Source: Peptoniphilus_A olsenii (lineage in GTDB: Bacteria > Bacillota > Clostridia > Tissierellales > Peptoniphilaceae). From it: a stretch of 64,000 nt of DNA. This document shows positions 1 to 7,216 of this stretch, in pieces (the stretch's first letter is position 1; each line of letters starts with the position of its first letter). A program made the translations under genes and the position numbers. The notes under the pieces were generated by a model, which saw nothing but the letters and a program-made list of their open reading frames with translations, was not told where the DNA came from and did not search any database. Where the stretch lies: the NCBI RefSeq assembly GCF_040545475.1, contig NZ_JBEPMA010000002.1:62001-126000 (forward strand), given 5' to 3'.

Positions 1-10
1 GATTATAAAA

Positions 11-42
11 AAACTACCTATACTAATATAGGCAGTTTTTAA
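11..42 (-). terminator. Rho-independent terminator after rplL
   Basis: On the minus strand an inverted repeat with arms AAAAACTGCCTATA and TATAGGTAGTTTTT (one mismatch) ends in a run of T just downstream of the rplL stop. It closes the rplJ-rplL transcript. Confidence 0.85.
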
Positions 43-46
43 TAAA

Positions 47-430
47 TTACTTAACTTCAACAGTTGCTCCAACTTCTTCAAGTTTAGCTTTGATTTCTTC
101 AGCTTCGTCTTTAGAAACTCCTTCTTTAATTGCTTTAGGAGCTCCATCAACAACTGCTTTAGCATCTTTAAGTCCAAGACCAGTAATGTCTTTAACTGCT
201 TTGATTACTTTAACTTTTTCTTGTCCAGCTTCTGCGATGATAACATCGAATTCAGTTTTTTCTTCTGCTGCTGCAGGAGCTGCTCCGCCTGCTGCTGGTG
301 CTGCTGCTACTGCTGCAGGAGCTGCTGCTGATACTCCGAATTCTTCTTCAAGAGCTTTAACTACTTCTGATAATTCTAATACTGTAAGTTCTTTAATTTC
401 TTCAATTAATTTTTCTACTTTTTCTGACAT
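47..430 (-). CDS. rplL: 50S ribosomal protein L7/L12
   Basis: Stalk protein of the large ribosomal subunit; dimers bind L10 and recruit translational GTPases. The 127-residue product has the usual plan: an N-terminal dimerisation helix pair (about 1-33), an alanine/proline-rich hinge (about 34-57) and a C-terminal factor-binding domain with the conserved GLGLKDAKAVVD helix. It lies 18 bases after rplJ in the same transcript and is followed directly by a terminator. Length and sequence are standard, so the identification is secure. It is probably co-regulated with rplJ through the L10 leader. Confidence 0.98.
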   Translation of the reverse strand: MSEKVEKLIEEIKELTVLELSEVVKALEEEFGVSAAAPAAVAAAPAAGGAAPAAAEEKTEFDVIIAEAGQEKVKVIKAVKDITGLGLKDAKAVVDGAPKAIKEGVSKDEAEEIKAKLEEVGATVEVK

Positions 431-448
431 TTTTATTCCTCCATTATT

Positions 449-982
449 TTATGCTGTTTGTTCTTGTTTTTCTGCAATTTGTTGTAAAACAATTGCTAAA
501 GATCTAATTGATCCATTTAATACATTTGCAAGTCCTTGGATTGGAGCATTTAATCCACCAAGTACTTGAGCTATTAATACTTCCTTAGATGGTAATTTAG
601 CTAGTGCGTCAACTTCTTCAAGAGAAAGCACCTTTCCATCTACTATACCTGATTTAATTTCAAGAGCTTCATGTTCTTTTGCAAACTCAGCTGAAATCTT
701 TGCTGCACTTGCAGGATCTTCCTTACCAAATGCAATTGCACTAGGTCCTTTAAAAATTTCATCAAGGTTTTTATAACCAAGTTCATTAAAGGCACGTCTC
801 ATCATAGTGTTTTTGTATACTTTATATGATACATTAGCTTCTCTATACTTAGCTCTAAGCTCAGTTACTTCTTCAACGTTTAGACCTCTGTAGTTAAGAA
901 GTACAATTGATTGTGCTCCTTGGATATTTTCCTTGATTTCATCAACTAGGGCTTGTTTTGATTGTAATTTTTCTTCTTTCAA
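449..982 (-). CDS. rplJ: 50S ribosomal protein L10
   Basis: L10 anchors the L7/L12 dimers to 23S rRNA and represses its own operon by binding the mRNA leader. The frame is open back to 1054, but the longer N-terminus would run through the leader terminator hairpin. A GGGGGTG ribosome binding site stands five bases before TTG at 982, so I start there, giving 177 residues beginning with KEEKLQSKQALVDEIKENI. The body contains the typical VLLNYRGL segment and a helical C-terminus that binds L7/L12. It is first in the rplJ-rplL operon behind its own promoter and leader. Confidence 0.95.
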   Translation of the reverse strand: MKEEKLQSKQALVDEIKENIQGAQSIVLLNYRGLNVEEVTELRAKYREANVSYKVYKNTMMRRAFNELGYKNLDEIFKGPSAIAFGKEDPASAAKISAEFAKEHEALEIKSGIVDGKVLSLEEVDALAKLPSKEVLIAQVLGGLNAPIQGLANVLNGSIRSLAIVLQQIAEKQEQTA

Positions 983-1004
983 TTTGTCACCCCCAAATAA
1001 AAAA

Positions 1005-1102
1005 ATCTCACGCCGCCGTGAGATGAAAATTGCATAATAAAATCGAATTCTCAACCTCGGTAGGAAATTAAGGCAATTGCCACCTACTGTCTGCGGCTTT
1101 TA
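1005..1102 (-). promoter_or_regulatory. L10 ribosomal protein leader RNA with attenuator hairpin
   Basis: Read on the minus strand, the stretch begins AAAGCCGCAGACAGTAGGTG, continues with TTCCTACCGAGG and ends in a CTCACGGCGGCGTGAG hairpin followed by seven T. These elements and their order match the L10 leader known from Firmicutes, in which L10 (with L7/L12) binds and favours termination. It lies between a good promoter and the rplJ TTG start. Confidence 0.9.
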
Positions 1103-1110
1103 ACATTGAT

Positions 1111-1139
1111 ATTATATATATTCTTAAATATTTTGTCAA
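1111..1139 (-). promoter_or_regulatory. Promoter of the rplJ-rplL leader
   Basis: On the minus strand TTGACA (1134-1139) and TATAAT (1111-1116) are separated by 17 bases, a perfect housekeeping promoter. Transcription should start close to the first base of the L10 leader. Confidence 0.85.
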
Positions 1140-1172
1140 GAGATTTTTATAAATTTATTTCAAATTTTACTT

Positions 1173-1208
1173 TAAAAAAATTGACAGGACCATTTTATGA
1201 TCCTGTCC
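1173..1208 (-). terminator. Terminator after rplA
   Basis: On the minus strand the arms GACAGGATC and GGTCCTGTC (one G-T pair) form a hairpin followed by a T-rich tail. It separates the rpmG-rplA transcript from the rplJ promoter just downstream. Confidence 0.85.
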
Positions 1209-1217
1209 TAGGTGTTT

Positions 1218-1922
1218 TTATTTTTTTTCCATTAATTTTTGTCCGTTAATTTTAACTCCAGGTCCCATAGTTGAAGCTACAGTAACTGATTTTAAATAAC
1301 GACCTTTAGCTGCTGCAGGTTTTGCTTTTATAATTTCTCCAGCAATAGTTCTAAAGTTTTCTTCAAGTTTTTCTACTCCAAAAGAAACTTTTCCAATTGG
1401 AACATTGATAATAGCAGCTTTATCTACTCTATATTCAACTTTTCCGGCTTTAGTTTCTTTTACTGCTTGTTCGACATCAAATGTAACTGTTCCAGATTTT
1501 GGGTTTGGCATAAGCCCTTTAGGTCCAAGAATTCTACCGATTTTACCAACTACTCCCATCATATCTGGTGTAGCGATAACTACATCAAAATCGAACCAGT
1601 TTTCAGCTTGAATTTTTTCAACCAATTCTTCGCCGCCAGCATAATCAGCACCAGCTGCTTCTGCTTCTGCAATTTTATCTCCTTTTGCAAGAACAAGAAC
1701 TTTTACTTCTTTACCTGTTCCGTTAGGAAGAACTACAGTACCTCTAACTTGTTGGTCAGCATGTCTTGGGTCAACACTAAGTCTAACTGCAAGTTCTACT
1801 GTTTCATCAAAATTTGCTTTTGCTGTCTTAATAACTAAATCTAATGCATCAGCTACATCATATAGATTTTCTCTATCTACTAGCTTAATGCTTTCTTGAT
1901 ATTTTTTTCCTCTTTTTGGCAT
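1218..1922 (-). CDS. rplA: 50S ribosomal protein L1
   Basis: L1 forms the mobile L1 stalk of the large subunit at the E site and also binds its own mRNA. The 234-residue product carries the family hallmark of the two-domain fold, including VRGTVVLPNGTGK and the MGVVGKIGRILGPKGLMPNP segment around residues 120-140. Length is normal. It follows rplK after a 40-base spacer that contains an L1-like binding hairpin and a GGAGG site. A strong terminator follows. Confidence 0.98.
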   Translation of the reverse strand: MPKRGKKYQESIKLVDRENLYDVADALDLVIKTAKANFDETVELAVRLSVDPRHADQQVRGTVVLPNGTGKEVKVLVLAKGDKIAEAEAAGADYAGGEELVEKIQAENWFDFDVVIATPDMMGVVGKIGRILGPKGLMPNPKSGTVTFDVEQAVKETKAGKVEYRVDKAAIINVPIGKVSFGVEKLEENFRTIAGEIIKAKPAAAKGRYLKSVTVASTMGPGVKINGQKLMEKK

Positions 1923-1934
1923 ATTTACCTCCTA

Positions 1935-1962
1935 ATGTGGTCCTTACGACTATGTCTCCCAC
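1935..1962 (-). promoter_or_regulatory. Candidate L1-binding mRNA hairpin before rplA
   Basis: The minus-strand spacer reads AGTGGGAGACATAGTC then GTAAGGACCACAT, so GTGG can pair with CCAC around an internal loop containing GGGAG. The same GTGGGAG...ACCACA pattern occurs before rplK (2402-2430). Gram-positive L1 operons are known to use such a target for autogenous control; the assignment here is by pattern and position. Confidence 0.55.
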
Positions 1963-2388
1963 TTATCCTTCTACTTCTATTCCCATGCTACGTGCAGTTC
2001 CTGCTACCATTGACATAGCAGATTCTAGACTTGCAGCATTTAAGTCAGGCATTTTGATTTTTGCAATTTCTTCAACTTGTGCTTTAGTCAATTTACCTAC
2101 TTTTTTCTTGTTAGGTTCTCCACTTGCTGTGTCAAGTTTAAGAGCTTTCTTAATTAGAACAGCTGCTGGTGGAGTCTTAGTAATAAAAGTGAAAGAACGA
2201 TCTTGATAAACTGTTAATACAACTGGAATAATCATTCCTTGTTGATCTTGAGTCTTTGCGTTAAATTCTTTCGTAAATTGCATAATATTAACACCATGAG
2301 GTCCAAGTGCTGTACCTACTGGTGGTGCCGGTGTTGCCTTTCCGGCAGGAATTTGTAATTTAACGATTGCTATGACTTTTTTTGCCAT
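1963..2388 (-). CDS. rplK: 50S ribosomal protein L11
   Basis: L11 binds the GTPase-associated centre of 23S rRNA and is needed for RelA-type stringent signalling where present. The 141-residue product has the proline-rich N-terminal domain (LQIPAGKATPAPPVGTALG, about 10-28) and the C-terminal RNA-binding domain with KTPPAAVLIKKA and a final GTARSMGIEVEG. Length is exactly that of the family. It follows nusG in the conserved order and is preceded by an L1-type hairpin and an AAGGAGG site. Confidence 0.98.
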   Translation of the reverse strand: MAKKVIAIVKLQIPAGKATPAPPVGTALGPHGVNIMQFTKEFNAKTQDQQGMIIPVVLTVYQDRSFTFITKTPPAAVLIKKALKLDTASGEPNKKKVGKLTKAQVEEIAKIKMPDLNAASLESAMSMVAGTARSMGIEVEG

Positions 2389-2401
2389 TATTTTTCCTCC
2401 T

Positions 2402-2430
2402 TGTGGTATATGCGGGTTTACCCTCCCACA
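2402..2430 (-). promoter_or_regulatory. Candidate L1-binding mRNA hairpin before rplK
   Basis: On the minus strand TGTGGGAGGGTAAACCCG is followed by CATATACCACA: the outer arms TGTGG and CCACA pair and the inner GGG/CCC makes a second short stem. It ends just before the AAGGAGG site of rplK. This is the form of the known L1 autoregulatory mRNA site; a related copy precedes rplA. Confidence 0.6.
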
Positions 2431-2436
2431 TTCTTT

Positions 2437-2979
2437 TTACTCTTTAATAATTTGATTGAAATCCAATTCAACAGAAGTATCTCTACCAAACATTGAGATA
2501 CTAACTTTAACTTTCGCTTTGTCGTAGTTAAAACTTTCAATTACTCCGACCATATTTTCAAAAGGTCCGTTAATAACTTTTACAGTTTCGCCCTCTTCGT
2601 AGTTTCCAAATAATTCTTTGTTATCTGTAACTCCAAGGAGTAATACTTCTTCATCAGTCAAAGGCACTGGTTTAGATGCAGGACCAACAAAACCCGTTAC
2701 TCCTCTTGTATTCCTAACTAAGTACCAAGTTTCATCGTTCATGATCATATTAACCAATACATATGAAGGGAACATCTTTCTCTCTTTTACTTTAGAAACC
2801 CCATCTTTGGAATCAACATACTCCTCCATAGGAATTCTAATATCAAAAATCTGATCTTCCATGCCACGATTTACAACCATGGCTTCCATATTATCTTTTA
2901 CTTTTTTCTCATAACCTGAATAAGTGTGTATTACATACCATTTACTAGCTTCGTTGGTATTTAGTTCTTGTCCTTCCAA
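2437..2979 (-). CDS. nusG: Transcription termination/antitermination factor NusG
   Basis: NusG binds the RNA polymerase clamp, affects pausing and Rho-dependent termination, and couples transcription to ribosomes. The 180-residue protein has the NGN domain (KWYVIHTYSGYEKKVKDN near residue 13) and a C-terminal KOW domain (GETVKVINGPFENMVGVIE). It lies 12 bases downstream of secE, the usual arrangement. Start and length are standard. Confidence 0.98.
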   Translation of the reverse strand: MEGQELNTNEASKWYVIHTYSGYEKKVKDNMEAMVVNRGMEDQIFDIRIPMEEYVDSKDGVSKVKERKMFPSYVLVNMIMNDETWYLVRNTRGVTGFVGPASKPVPLTDEEVLLLGVTDNKELFGNYEEGETVKVINGPFENMVGVIESFNYDKAKVKVSISMFGRDTSVELDFNQIIKE

Positions 2980-2991
2980 TTATAACACTCC

Positions 2992-3207
2992 TCAATAAAT
3001 AGCTTTAAATAGGAACATAATAATTTTGTCGTACAACGATAACAATAATGCTGAAAGAATTACTGCAACGATAACTATTATAGAATATCTAACTACAGTT
3101 TGAAATGAAGGCCATACAACCTTTTTGAATTCAGATTTCACACCTCTAAAGTATCTTGAAAAGCCGCCTTTTTTGTCGTCAGCTTTATTTACACCTTTAG
3201 TAGCCAT
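2992..3207 (-). CDS. secE: Preprotein translocase subunit SecE
   Basis: Small essential subunit that clamps SecY in the membrane. The 71-residue product has the Gram-positive short form: an N-terminal lysine-rich amphipathic stretch (RYFRGVKSEFKKVVWPSF) followed by a single membrane helix at about residues 40-65. It lies between rpmG and nusG, with an AAGGAGG site before the ATG. Confidence 0.96.
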   Translation of the reverse strand: MATKGVNKADDKKGGFSRYFRGVKSEFKKVVWPSFQTVVRYSIIVIVAVILSALLLSLYDKIIMFLFKAIY

Positions 3208-3216
3208 AAATCCTCC

Positions 3217-3366
3217 TTATTTTGTCTCTTTGTGAGCTGTATGTTCTTTGCAGAATTTACAATACTTCTTTAGTTCCAATCTTTCCGTAGTATTTTTCTT
3301 GTTTTTATATGTCACATAATTTCTGTTTTTACATTGTGTGCATTCAAGTACTACTCTATCTGCCAT
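3217..3366 (-). CDS. rpmG: 50S ribosomal protein L33 (zinc-ribbon form)
   Basis: A 49-residue ORF reading MADRVVLECTQCKNRNY and ending EHTAHKETK. It has two CxxC pairs (CTQC and CKFC), so it is the zinc-binding paralogue of L33. L33 sits in the large subunit near the E site. A GGAGGTG site lies before the ATG. It is first in the rpmG-secE-nusG-rplK-rplA transcript, the usual Firmicutes position. Confidence 0.95.
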   Translation of the reverse strand: MADRVVLECTQCKNRNYVTYKNKKNTTERLELKKYCKFCKEHTAHKETK

Positions 3367-3383
3367 AAAAACACCTCCTAGTG

Positions 3384-3418
3384 CTAAAAAAAAGAGCCGC
3401 CTATGGGACTCCTCTTAA
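3384..3418 (-). terminator. Terminator-like hairpin in the rpmG leader
   Basis: On the minus strand AAGAG...CTCTT arms enclose a second short CC/GG stem and are followed by eight T. It lies downstream of a good promoter and upstream of rpmG, so it could either stop transcripts from the helicase gene or attenuate the rpmG operon. The inner pairing is imperfect. Confidence 0.5.
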
Positions 3419-3429
3419 TTTACTCGATA

Positions 3430-3458
3430 ATATTATCACAAAAGCTCTAATTTGTAAA
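3430..3458 (-). promoter_or_regulatory. Promoter of the rpmG-secE-nusG-rplKA operon
   Basis: Minus-strand TTTACA (3453-3458) and TAATAT (3430-3435) with a 17-base spacer, about 60 bases before the rpmG start codon. No other promoter this good lies between the helicase gene and rpmG. Confidence 0.65.
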
Positions 3459-3471
3459 GACTTTTCGTATT

Positions 3472-5292
3472 CTAATGGGAGTTTTTTTCAAAATCTTTTA
3501 TAATTTCTTCAAGTTCTATAATATTTGTATAATTTTTGATGTTCCAATTATTTGGCATTAGATAAATATATGGAATTTTTGAAAATCTTTTATCTATTAA
3601 CAAAACTTTTCCTCTATCATCTGCAGTTCTTATAACCCTGCCTGCAGATTGAACAACTTTAATCATTCCAGGATAAATATAGGCATATTCATAGCCTTTA
3701 TTATATTTTTTATCAAAATGACTTTTTAAAATATTTCGTTCAAAGGAAATACCTGGTATTCCACAAGTAACTATAGCTGCTCCAACAAGTCTTTTTCCAA
3801 TTAAGTCGATACCCTCTGAAAATACTCCACCCATGACTGCGAATGCTCTAGTATCAGATGAAAATGTAAATGAATTAAGAAATTCTTCTCGCTCTTTTTC
3901 ATTCATTTGATTATTTTGAATTATTGCATTCCTATCATATCTTTGATATGCATCATAAACTTGTTGCATATATGCATAAGAGGGAAAGAAAAAAATATAA
4001 TTTCCACCACCTCTTGAAAATTCAACTAAATTATTAACAATACTTCCCACAGAATCATTTCTATCTTTATATACTGTCGATATTGTATTATTTCTTAAAA
4101 CTAGTAAGTTGGAAGAATCAAAAGGAGATTCTATTTTATAATAGTAAGAAGTTTCATCTCCACCAAGTAAATTTCCATAATATTTAATTGGAGTAAGTGT
4201 TGCAGAAAAGAAAATAGATGATATTGGCACTTTTAAAATGCTTTTAAAAACTTTGGATATATCAAGACACATTATTTTTACTTTATCTTCTTCTCTAATA
4301 GATACGAAATCCTCATTATAATATTCATATATTTTTATATATTTGAAAAATTTAAAGTACACTTCCAATGCTTCATCATATCTATCTAGTTCTTTATCTT
4401 CAGTTAGAAAACTATTCATTGAAAAAATAATTTTTTCCATTTGATAATTTAATTTCTCAAAAGCAGTATAACTATAATGGGTCTTTTCATTTAGTTTTCT
4501 AAATTCAGATATTGCTATTCTTATATGTTTATGCACATTTTTTCTTTCTTTAGGTACAATTTCTTCTATTGTATATAAGTCATTTATTGAAAAATCAGCA
4601 GAATACATATCTCGTCCTCTATCCAATAAATTATGTGCCTCATCTATAAGAAGTGCAAATTTTAGAAGTGAATTTTCAAGAAATCTCTTCAAATATACAG
4701 TAGGATCAAATATATAATTGTAATCACAAGCTATAAAATCTGCAAAATCTAATAAATCTAGCTGAAATTCAAAAGGACAAACTAAGTGTAGCCTTGCATA
4801 CTTTTCAATATTTTCTCTATCGAATTTGTCGCAAGAATCAAAGATATCTATTATTGCATCATTTACTCTGTCAAAATGCCCTTTGGCAAAAGGACAGTCT
4901 TTGGGATTACATTTGACCTCATCATTTAAACAAATTTTTTCTTTTGCAGTTACTATAGCTGTTTTTAAACGCAATTTCCTATTTTGAAGTTTGTCTAGTG
5001 CATCACGTGCAGCATTTTTCCCAGTGGAGCGAGCCACTAAATAAAATGCTTTATCTAGTTTATCCTCTCCTATAGCTTTTATTGTAGGAAAAATTGTGGA
5101 CATGGATTTGCCAATTCCTGTTGGGGCTTCTACAAAAAGTTTTTGAGAATCATCAATTGCATTATACACAGATACTGCAAGTTCTCTTTGCCCCTTTCTA
5201 TAGTTTTTAAATGGAAACTTCATCTCTTTTATAGATTGAGTCCTTATTTCACGCCACTTCACTATTCTTTTTGAAAATTCTAAATACTCCAT
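3472..5292 (-). CDS. XPD/DinG-type Fe-S DNA helicase (C-terminal part of a frameshifted nuclease-helicase)
   Basis: ATP-dependent superfamily 2 helicase of the DinG/Rad3/XPD group. Visible motifs are a Q-like YRKGQREL segment, Walker A EAPTGIGKS (about 55-63), four cysteines in the KICLNDEVKCNPKDCPF region and on to LVCPF that can hold a 4Fe-4S cluster, the DEAH box LLIDEAHNLL, and motif VI QSAGRVIRT near the C-terminus. The ATG at 5292 has no ribosome binding site. In this frame the sequence stays open upstream and reads IKTFTFGELRDFFISTL into that methionine, joining the nuclease ORF at 5343-5765 through a -1 shift at an A7 run. The two are probably one protein of about 765 residues, perhaps acting in DNA repair. 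Confidence 0.85.
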   Translation of the reverse strand: MEYLEFSKRIVKWREIRTQSIKEMKFPFKNYRKGQRELAVSVYNAIDDSQKLFVEAPTGIGKSMSTIFPTIKAIGEDKLDKAFYLVARSTGKNAARDALDKLQNRKLRLKTAIVTAKEKICLNDEVKCNPKDCPFAKGHFDRVNDAIIDIFDSCDKFDRENIEKYARLHLVCPFEFQLDLLDFADFIACDYNYIFDPTVYLKRFLENSLLKFALLIDEAHNLLDRGRDMYSADFSINDLYTIEEIVPKERKNVHKHIRIAISEFRKLNEKTHYSYTAFEKLNYQMEKIIFSMNSFLTEDKELDRYDEALEVYFKFFKYIKIYEYYNEDFVSIREEDKVKIMCLDISKVFKSILKVPISSIFFSATLTPIKYYGNLLGGDETSYYYKIESPFDSSNLLVLRNNTISTVYKDRNDSVGSIVNNLVEFSRGGGNYIFFFPSYAYMQQVYDAYQRYDRNAIIQNNQMNEKEREEFLNSFTFSSDTRAFAVMGGVFSEGIDLIGKRLVGAAIVTCGIPGISFERNILKSHFDKKYNKGYEYAYIYPGMIKVVQSAGRVIRTADDRGKVLLIDKRFSKIPYIYLMPNNWNIKNYTNIIELEEIIKDFEKNSH

Positions 5293-5342
5293 AAGAGTGG
5301 AAATAAAAAAATCTCTGAGTTCGCCAAAAGTAAAGGTCTTGA

Positions 5343-5765
5343 TTATTTTTTTGTTTCTTCACTTTCTAAGTGATAGTAAGTAAGCATTACATTAATCTTA
5401 TCTATTTCTTTTTCTTTGGCATAAATATATGCATAGCACTTTGCCTGCGACCAGTGCATAATATTTTCTTCTTTTTCCAGTTCGTCCAAATCTCTTGTCG
5501 TTGATTTGATTTCATCAATTGTTACCTCTTCTGACTCATCAATTCCATCAGCTCGTCCTTCAACTATAAATGTTATATCTTCGATTAGTTCAGTTGTTCT
5601 TAAAAATACTTCAGCTCTATAATTATCAGAATATTCTTTTTGTATTTTCTGGTGAGCTAAAATACCTGCAACTGCCCTAGCATTTGAATAAAATCTCCGA
5701 TCAATATCTCCACTTCTCTTGATAAATTCTATTAAACTTCTGACAGAAATTTTTACTTCGTTCAA
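5343..5765 (-). CDS. RecB/Cas4-like PD-(D/E)XK nuclease domain (N-terminal part of a frameshifted nuclease-helicase)
   Basis: 140 residues from a TTG start behind AGGGG. It shows the nuclease core: VEGRADGID, then TIDEIKST supplying the acidic-x-lysine catalytic motif, then the QAKCYAYIYA helix of RecB-type nucleases. The frame stops at TAA inside ACAAAAAAATAA. Shifting by -1 in the seven A leads straight into the helicase frame with no stop. In related Firmicutes this nuclease is, as I recall, fused to the helicase. The break is therefore either a real mutation, a sequencing error in the homopolymer, or programmed slippage. It lies eight bases after trmL. Confidence 0.75.
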   Translation of the reverse strand: MNEVKISVRSLIEFIKRSGDIDRRFYSNARAVAGILAHQKIQKEYSDNYRAEVFLRTTELIEDITFIVEGRADGIDESEEVTIDEIKSTTRDLDELEKEENIMHWSQAKCYAYIYAKEKEIDKINVMLTYYHLESEETKK

Positions 5766-5773
5766 AATATCCC

Positions 5774-6238
5774 CTACTGTAAATCAAAAAAATTATTTTG
5801 TCTAAGTGCCTCAAACAAAATAATATTGGCAGAATTAGACAAATTAAGGCTTCTTCCATAATCTTTTAGCATTGGTATTCTTATCGTTTCTTTATAGTTT
5901 TCTCTAATTAAATCTTCAGGCAGCCCTCGAGTTTCTGGACCAAAAACAATGAAGTCACCATCTTTATATTTCACATCAGTATATTTTTGTTTAGTCTTAG
6001 TAGTAGCCAAAAAAAATGTATTGTCTGGATACTTGTTCTTAAGCTCTTCGTAAGAGTCATAATAATTAATATCCACTAGATGCCAATAGTCAAGCCCTGC
6101 CCTTTTCAGATGTTTGTCATCAATTTCAAACCCAAAAGGTCTTATTAAATGTAGTCTTGTTTTGGTAAGACCACATGTCCTGGCTATAGCTCCTGTATTG
6201 AAAGGTATTTCTGGTTCGTAAAATACAATATTTAGCAT
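5774..6238 (-). CDS. trmL: tRNA (cytidine/uridine-34 2'-O)-methyltransferase TrmL
   Basis: SPOUT-class methyltransferase that modifies the wobble base of tRNA-Leu isoacceptors. The protein has the small-enzyme features: NIVFYEPEIPFNTGAIARTC at the N-terminus, RAGLDYWH in the middle, and the SAM-binding knot with FGPETRGLP and IPM...SLNLSNSANI near the C-terminus. The frame extends to 6250, but GGAGG stands six bases before the ATG at 6238, giving 154 residues. It is first in a short operon with the nuclease-helicase and divergent from lepB. Confidence 0.93.
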   Translation of the reverse strand: MLNIVFYEPEIPFNTGAIARTCGLTKTRLHLIRPFGFEIDDKHLKRAGLDYWHLVDINYYDSYEELKNKYPDNTFFLATTKTKQKYTDVKYKDGDFIVFGPETRGLPEDLIRENYKETIRIPMLKDYGRSLNLSNSANIILFEALRQNNFFDLQ

Positions 6239-6330
6239 ATATTCCTCCATTTATTTATATTATTTAAATTTATTTTATATTTGATTATCATATTTATTGT
6301 AGTAAACTAATATCAGAGTATTCCTAAATT

Positions 6331-6861
6331 ATGAAAAATACAAAAAATATAATTTCAGAAATTAAATACATTATCTTTGCCATAATACTTGCATTTGCAA
6401 TTAAAACTTTTCTATTTAATTTTGTAAAAGTAAATCAGTCATCTATGTTTCCAACTCTCGAAAATGGTGACATAATTATTGCTAACTCTCTCTATCGCTG
6501 GCGAGATAATAAAAATCGTGGTGATATAATTGTATTTAAGTCTCCTATTGAAAAAAATAAATTATATATAAAAAGAATTATAGCACTACCAGGCGAAGAA
6601 ATTACAATAAAAAACGGAAATATTTATATTGACGACAATCTTTACAGCGAAGCTTATTTTCATAATAAGCCAAATACATTATCAGAAAAAGAAACTTGGA
6701 AACTCTCAGAAAACGAGTATTTTGTTTTAGGAGATAATAGAAGTCCTAATGGTTCAATCGACTCCAGGGAATTTGGTCCCATAGGTGAAAATGTAATAAA
6801 ATGTAAACCATTTTTTAGAATTTTCCCTTTCAATAAATTTGGCTCAATTTATAGAAATTAA
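6331..6861 (+). CDS. lepB: Signal peptidase I
   Basis: Membrane serine protease that removes signal peptides from exported proteins. The 176-residue product has one N-terminal membrane anchor (about 11-31), the catalytic serine in QSSMFPTL (Ser38) and the catalytic lysine in YIKRIIALPGE (Lys81), then the conserved GDNR...SIDSREFGP box. Length fits the Gram-positive SipS type. The ATG has no obvious ribosome binding site. It stands alone, divergent from trmL. Confidence 0.95.
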   Translation: MKNTKNIISEIKYIIFAIILAFAIKTFLFNFVKVNQSSMFPTLENGDIIIANSLYRWRDNKNRGDIIVFKSPIEKNKLYIKRIIALPGEEITIKNGNIYIDDNLYSEAYFHNKPNTLSEKETWKLSENEYFVLGDNRSPNGSIDSREFGPIGENVIKCKPFFRIFPFNKFGSIYRN

Positions 6862-6899
6862 GAAAAACATTTTAACTAGTGAGGTGAAATGGAATACTC

Positions 6900-7193
6900 T
6901 TAGTTTTTCTTATTTCCAACAACTATAAAAGGTGCAAATATAAAACCAAGTAATAATACAGTTCTAGATGTCAAAAACCATGACATCTTTTTATTTTCTG
7001 TCTTCTTGTTTACAATTATACTTGCAAATGGATACATTATATAGCAAAATGCGATATATATTGAAATAAATATAAATTTGCCCTCAAATAGACTAATGCC
7101 AAAGTATTCTCTCATCAACAAATAATATCCAATAGGATATAACAGTCCGACAATATAGTAAAGAATAATTTCTTTATAATCAGTTTTCTTCAA
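6900..7193 (-). CDS. Small membrane protein of unknown function
   Basis: 97 residues with about three hydrophobic helices (near 9-26, 39-61 and 76-92) separated by short charged loops, the last rich in lysine (NKKTENKKMS). I do not recognise a family. It follows the FAD-dependent oxidoreductase gene by about 20 bases on the same strand and may share its transcript, which alone does not indicate a role. Confidence 0.6.
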   Translation of the reverse strand: MKKTDYKEIILYYIVGLLYPIGYYLLMREYFGISLFEGKFIFISIYIAFCYIMYPFASIIVNKKTENKKMSWFLTSRTVLLLGFIFAPFIVVGNKKN

Positions 7194-7216
7194 AACTTAC
7201 ACAACCTCTCTTCTCA

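Noticed and set aside
90..569. 159-codon plus-strand frame opposite rplL
   Set aside because: Antisense shadow of a secure ribosomal protein gene.
6881..6903. GAGGTGAA followed by a four-codon ORF (ATG GAA TAC TCT TAG) after lepB
   Set aside because: Good start signal but too short to call; may be the remnant of a deleted gene, with nothing else to support it.
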